64,000 nt of DNA from Planctomycetes bacterium TMED75. GTDB lineage: Bacteria; Planctomycetota; Phycisphaerae; Phycisphaerales; SM1A02. The position numbers and the translations under genes were made by a program. The notes below the pieces were generated by a model. That model ran no database searches and was not told where the DNA came from. It saw only the letters and a list, made by a program, of their open reading frames with translations. The stretch covers positions 1 through 64,000 of the forward strand of contig NHEC01000014.1 in assembly GCA_002171655.1 (NCBI GenBank), in the 5' to 3' direction. This document shows positions 60,620 to 64,000 of the stretch, in pieces. Positions within the stretch are counted from its first letter, which is position 1. Every line of letters starts with the position of its first letter.

Positions 60620-61741
60620 ATGGACAACACAATGTTTCAAACGAACTCTCCTCTGCAAAGACGATCTTCGGCAAAGAAGTCAGGCCTGAGAGCTGAGCAT
60701 GATCCTTCGACCGCCCCATTGTCGGTATCGAGTTTCGGGAGCGAGGATTCGAAGAGCGAAGATCACTCACTCACAGCCAACTCCGGGGTCTCACTGACGA
60801 CTCGGGAAAATGAGACAGTCTCAAGACTGCTGTCCAAGGAGATCTCGTACATCTCATCACCGGAGTTTACGAAGAGAAATGCAAGCAAAACGATTTACAA
60901 AGACTCTCCGGAAGTAGAGAAGCCGGACGTCTCCTGGTATCGACCGCTGATGAATGACGCGGGAACCAAGGCCAAGGGAGCTCAAAAGCCAAGCAGAAAA
61001 GCATCAGTGGTGCTGACCCAGGCACAGGAGCGAATTCTCTTCCTGAAGTTCAATTATGCCAGACATCTTCAAGCGAAGATTCAGGCCAAGCTTGGAGGAA
61101 GACGCCCTTCCGAGTCAGTCAAGCGTGAACTCCTGCACTGGTACTACGTTGCCGAGCGCTACCGAGAACAAATAGCTGAGACCAACCTTGCCCTGGTCCT
61201 GGCCATGGCGAAAAGAGTGAAGTTGAGCGACGTCGACTTTTCCGACCTTGTCAGCGAAGGCAACATGGCGTTGCTTCGTTCGGTTGATAAGTTCGACTGC
61301 GAAAGAGGCTTTAAGTTCTCCACATATGCATGCCGGGCTATTCTGAAGTCGTTCAGCCGACAAGGCATGAAGAACACCCGATACCGACAGCGATTTCCAA
61401 CGGAATTCGACAGCACTCTGGAGAAGTCGGATCACCTTGAGACGCTTCGAGCGACGCACGAGCGAGAATGTGCGGACGAAGTGAAGCACATTGTGTTGAA
61501 CAATGATGCGAGACTCTCAGATGTCGAGCTTTCAGTCATTGGCCTTCGCTTTGGAATCACTGACGAGGCCGAACCCAGTGCCCGTAAAGCATTGACCCTT
61601 GAACAGGTAGGCCAAATCATTGGAGTGACCAAGGAAAGAGTCCGCCAAATCCAGAACAAGGCGATCAGGAAAATTCGTTCGATTCTGGATGATCCAAGGC
61701 CCGAAATTCACCGAAACCTGGCTATGCCATCTAACAACTAA
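60620..61741 (+). CDS. Sigma-70 family RNA polymerase sigma factor with variant region 2.4
   Basis: Predicted 373-residue sigma factor. Residues 1 to about 125 are Ser/Thr/Lys-rich and not a recognisable region 1. Region 2 reads IAETNLALVLAMAKRV, FSDLVSEGNMALLRSVDKFD and GFKFSTYACRAILKSF, where primary sigma factors have ATWWIRQA. Region 3 is short. Region 4 has TLEQVGQIIGVTKERVRQIQNKAIRKIRS. This fits an alternative (group 2/3) factor rather than RpoD. I choose ATG 60620 (AGGAG 11 bases away); GTG 60509 would add 37 residues encoded by the structured leader. Confidence 0.82.
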   Translation: MDNTMFQTNSPLQRRSSAKKSGLRAEHDPSTAPLSVSSFGSEDSKSEDHSLTANSGVSLTTRENETVSRLLSKEISYISSPEFTKRNASKTIYKDSPEVEKPDVSWYRPLMNDAGTKAKGAQKPSRKASVVLTQAQERILFLKFNYARHLQAKIQAKLGGRRPSESVKRELLHWYYVAERYREQIAETNLALVLAMAKRVKLSDVDFSDLVSEGNMALLRSVDKFDCERGFKFSTYACRAILKSFSRQGMKNTRYRQRFPTEFDSTLEKSDHLETLRATHERECADEVKHIVLNNDARLSDVELSVIGLRFGITDEAEPSARKALTLEQVGQIIGVTKERVRQIQNKAIRKIRSILDDPRPEIHRNLAMPSNN

Positions 61742-61851
61742 TGGAATGAGTGAAATCATCGGCTGTACTGCATTCCACGAACAGAATTCATGCTTGTACA
61801 CTGCTCTCTGAGAAGACCGAGCCATCAGCCCGAGGCTCGCGAGGAGAGACC

Positions 61852-62547
61852 ATGGCAAGCAAGATATTTGGCACCCCCAAGGATGCGCTTGAGGGAATCA
61901 CGACTGATGGAATGACGGTTGCCGTCGGAGGCTTTGGCCTCTGTGGCATCCCGGAGGAATTGATCATCGCTCTGCGAGACAGTGGCGTTGTCGGGCTCAC
62001 GGCTGTGAGCAACAATGCCGGAGTCGATGACTGGGGACTGGGTTTGCTGCTGGCAACGCGACAGATTTCGAAGATGGTCAGCTCCTACGTTGGGGAGAAT
62101 GACCTGTTCAAAGAACAGTACATGTCGGGAGAGTTGGAATTGGAATTCAACCCTCAAGGCACTCTGGCTGAGAGGCTCAGGGCAGGTGGTGCGGGCATAC
62201 CGGCCTTCTTCACCAAAACAGGAGTAGGGACTGTCATTGCAGAGGGCAAGGAGCAGAGAGATTTCGAGGGGGAGCAGTTCGTGATGGAACGTGGAATTCG
62301 TGCTGACCTCGCCCTGGTAAAGGCCTGGAAGGGTGACGAATACGGGAATCTCGTGTTCAGGAAGACCGCGCGCAACTTCAATCCAATGGTTGCGACCTGT
62401 GGCAAGATGACGGTAGCGGAGGTGGAGCACCTGGTAGCACCCGGGGAGCTGGATCCCGACGAAATTCACACACCAGGAATCTTTGTGAATCGAATCGTCC
62501 AGACGGTTTCGGAAAAGCGGATCGAAAACAGAACCGTGAGCAGCTAG
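61852..62547 (+). CDS. scoA: 3-oxoacid CoA-transferase subunit A
   Basis: Predicted 231-residue alpha subunit of a succinyl-CoA:3-ketoacid (SCOT-type) or acetate CoA-transferase. GAGGAG lies 5 bases before ATG 61852; the earlier GTG/ATG frame from 61750 is rejected. It has VGGFGLCGIPEELI, VSNNAGVDDWGLG, S-Y-V-G-E-N, QGTLAERLRAGGAGIPAFFT and V-K-A-W-K-G-D, the SCOT-A motifs. The active-site Glu lies in subunit B, whose gene does not follow here; a terminator-like hairpin comes next. Partner must be elsewhere or absent. Confidence 0.92.
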   Translation: MASKIFGTPKDALEGITTDGMTVAVGGFGLCGIPEELIIALRDSGVVGLTAVSNNAGVDDWGLGLLLATRQISKMVSSYVGENDLFKEQYMSGELELEFNPQGTLAERLRAGGAGIPAFFTKTGVGTVIAEGKEQRDFEGEQFVMERGIRADLALVKAWKGDEYGNLVFRKTARNFNPMVATCGKMTVAEVEHLVAPGELDPDEIHTPGIFVNRIVQTVSEKRIENRTVSS

Positions 62548-62655
62548 AGCCGATCAAGAGCACTTGCTGACCTCTGGCGGAAGGACTGGATCCCGCAGGG
62601 CAGAGAAGCAGTGGAATTCCTGCTGAAAATGAAAATATGCACGCATAATGGGGGG

Positions 62656-62697
62656 AGCCGTGCGTTCTACGGATCCTGTAGAATCGGCTTTCTGTTT
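62656..62697 (+). terminator. Probable terminator after scoA
   Basis: AGCCG (62656-62660) with CGGCT (62685-62689) and, inside, TTCTAC (62665-62670) with GTAGAA (62678-62683) give 11 bp interrupted by an internal loop, then TTCTGTTT. It lies about 110 bases after the stop. Confidence 0.5.
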
Positions 62698-62743
62698 GGC
62701 ACCGATAATTCCAAGACCCGTTGAAGCATTGGAGATTTGCAAA

Positions 62744-64000
62744 ATGAGCACCGGTATCAGAGCTAGAAGCGGCAGAGTTGCGCTGAGCATGCTCCTGGGA
62801 CTCACCTTCCTGGCTACGGCTGCAAAGCCCGCCTCAGCTCAATTCGGCGACCAAGCTGGATTCACCGAGGTCTTCAGACCAGACTTCTACCGACGTGACA
62901 TGCAGCTGTACGCCGATTATCTGCGCCTTGAGGAATGGCAGAGACCAATCGTGGAAATACTCCTCGATGACTATCAGGTGAGCTTCGATCTTGGAACCAA
63001 GGAATGCCGGGACCGAATGAGCCGTCTCAAGGACGAGCTCCAGGCTGATCCTGAAAATGCAATGAAGATTGCACTTCGCCCCATTCGACAATGGGAAGCT
63101 GAAAAACGTGAGCTCAAGCGCCTTCTGATTGCTGATATCCAAGGCCAGCTCAGCCCGCTTCAGATCCAGAGATGGCCAAGCCTCGAGCGAGCGATGAGAA
63201 GAGAAAAGGAACTTCCTCAAGGCAATCTTCCCGGGGAGTCCATGAATATCTTCGTGGCGATCCAAGAGCTTGACCTGACTCCCGCAGACGAACAGGCAAT
63301 TGATCCAATACTGCTTGAATATGAAATTGCAATTGACCAAGCGCTGGCTCGGCGCAGAGAGACTATGGACAAGTATCAGGAAGTCCTGAAGGACGCCATG
63401 ATCTCGAAGGACACTGACTCTGGACTGAACGCACTTCGAAAAATCGGGGTGATGCGGTCGGAGGTTTGTGCCCACCACATGCAGGTGATTGACGAACTCA
63501 TTTCAGTTCTCCCTGAGGAATCCAGTATTTCGTTCAGACGCTCGGTTTTGGCAAGCGGTTTTCCTACCGTATTTGAAGAAACAAGAGTGGATCGCCTTCT
63601 GGTATCAGTCCGGAAATTGAAGGACCTCACTCCTGATCAGGCGGATCAGATAGATGCAATCGAGGCGAGGTATGAAATCGATTTGGCGACGGCAAATGTA
63701 TTGCTCATCGATGCCTACAAGGCCTATGGAGCAGAGATTCCAATTCTCGAGGCGAAGAGAGCAATTGCCCGGCGAAACAAGGAAACTGTTCGGATCCAGA
63801 AGCTACCGGATGCAATCATCGCTCTTCAAGACGAAAAGAATCAGATGGTCGAAGACTACCGGCAGCAAATACTGGGCGTTCTGAACAAAGAACAGGCGGC
63901 AGTGGTTCCGATGTCCATGAACAACGTCCGTCAAAATCAGAACAGGGCCACTCCGTCTTCAAGATCGAACATAGGTGGCAAACGAAGTAAACCTGGACAG
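62744..64000 (+). CDS. Secreted helical-repeat protein, truncated by window edge
   Basis: An open frame from ATG 62744 runs off the window after 419 codons without a stop. GGAG lies 9 bases before ATG. Residues 1-33 form a signal peptide (hydrophobic ALSMLLGLTFLATAA, ending A-S-A-Q). The rest is helical and charged with at least three similar units, each with Leu-Thr-Pro or Leu-Glu-Glu, then a Q/D-x-x-x-I-D-x-I/L-x-x-x-Y-E/Q-I segment: about residues 57-80, 184-205 and 299-320. The LTP-x-Q start resembles LTxxQ motifs of Spy/CpxP-type periplasmic proteins. Function not established. Confidence 0.75.
   Translation, partial: MSTGIRARSGRVALSMLLGLTFLATAAKPASAQFGDQAGFTEVFRPDFYRRDMQLYADYLRLEEWQRPIVEILLDDYQVSFDLGTKECRDRMSRLKDELQADPENAMKIALRPIRQWEAEKRELKRLLIADIQGQLSPLQIQRWPSLERAMRREKELPQGNLPGESMNIFVAIQELDLTPADEQAIDPILLEYEIAIDQALARRRETMDKYQEVLKDAMISKDTDSGLNALRKIGVMRSEVCAHHMQVIDELISVLPEESSISFRRSVLASGFPTVFEETRVDRLLVSVRKLKDLTPDQADQIDAIEARYEIDLATANVLLIDAYKAYGAEIPILEAKRAIARRNKETVRIQKLPDAIIALQDEKNQMVEDYRQQILGVLNKEQAAVVPMSMNNVRQNQNRATPSSRSNIGGKRSKPGQ

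Noticed and set aside
60620-61741. Primary sigma factor RpoD
   Set aside because: Region 2.4 lacks the W-W-I-R-Q-A residues, region 3 is short, and region 1 is not recognisable.
62744-64000. CoA-transferase B subunit downstream of scoA
   Set aside because: The frame starts with a signal peptide and is a charged helical protein with no transferase motif.

Overview
The window looks like chromosomal DNA from a planctomycete, most probably of the Phycisphaerae/Phycisphaerales type. Reasons: several secreted proteins end in paired EF-hand (dockerin-like) repeats closing with a Trp-Gly motif; there are tandem prepilin-like proteins with long C-terminal regions; LPS core/lipid A genes sit beside a membrane Ser/Thr kinase; and there is a complete topoisomerase VI gene pair, which is rare in bacteria. 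This assignment is an inference from gene content only. I see no rRNA, tRNA, CRISPR array, insertion sequence or prophage.

Layout. 1-331: two near-identical terminators flank a candidate structured small RNA. 711-7418: three secreted proteins with dockerin-like C-termini (two paralogues and a metzincin protease), two of them behind a shared promoter-like sequence. 7520-9843 (minus): an MlaF-like ABC ATPase with two membrane proteins. 9912-16367: murD, a lipoprotein, ispF, glycerate kinase, a DedA protein, a P-loop/deoxyribosyltransferase-like fusion and truA. 16479-19589: GT4 glycosyltransferase, PIG-L deacetylase, DegT aminotransferase. 19683-28570 (minus): dut, bcp and a five-gene oligopeptide-type ABC transporter with unusually large permeases. 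28611-30793 (minus): ECF sigma factor, probable membrane anti-sigma factor and a secreted coiled-coil protein. 30939-33558 (minus): dnaB, HU and a small lipoprotein. 33768-38459 (minus): an envelope operon (GT9 heptosyltransferase, maf, small membrane protein, lpxK, hldE).

38787-40428: Ser/Thr kinase and RidA, converging. 40429-41421: about 1 kb with no recognisable gene. 41422-43498: two tandem prepilin-like proteins. 43606-46986: nfeD (long), nfeD (short), floA, a membrane-microdomain operon. 47013-48727: GT2 and a UPF0104-like membrane protein. 48731-52290 (minus): carboxyltransferase, rdgB and a cysteine-cluster protein. 52341-55158: rpsO and pnp, each behind a hairpin-rich leader. 55258-56447: cold-shock protein and histidine kinase. 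56426-59599 (minus): top6B-top6A. 59786-64000: ndk, a sigma-70 factor behind a structured leader, a CoA-transferase A subunit, and a secreted helical-repeat protein cut by the window edge.

Common threads are envelope building (lipid A, heptose, glycosyltransferases, pilins, secreted dockerin-like proteins) and information processing (DnaB, HU, Topo VI, PNPase, S15, two sigma factors). The least ordinary items are the bacterial Topo VI with a histone-H1-like tail, the candidate RNA between twin terminators, and the structured leaders before the sigma factor, rpsO and pnp.
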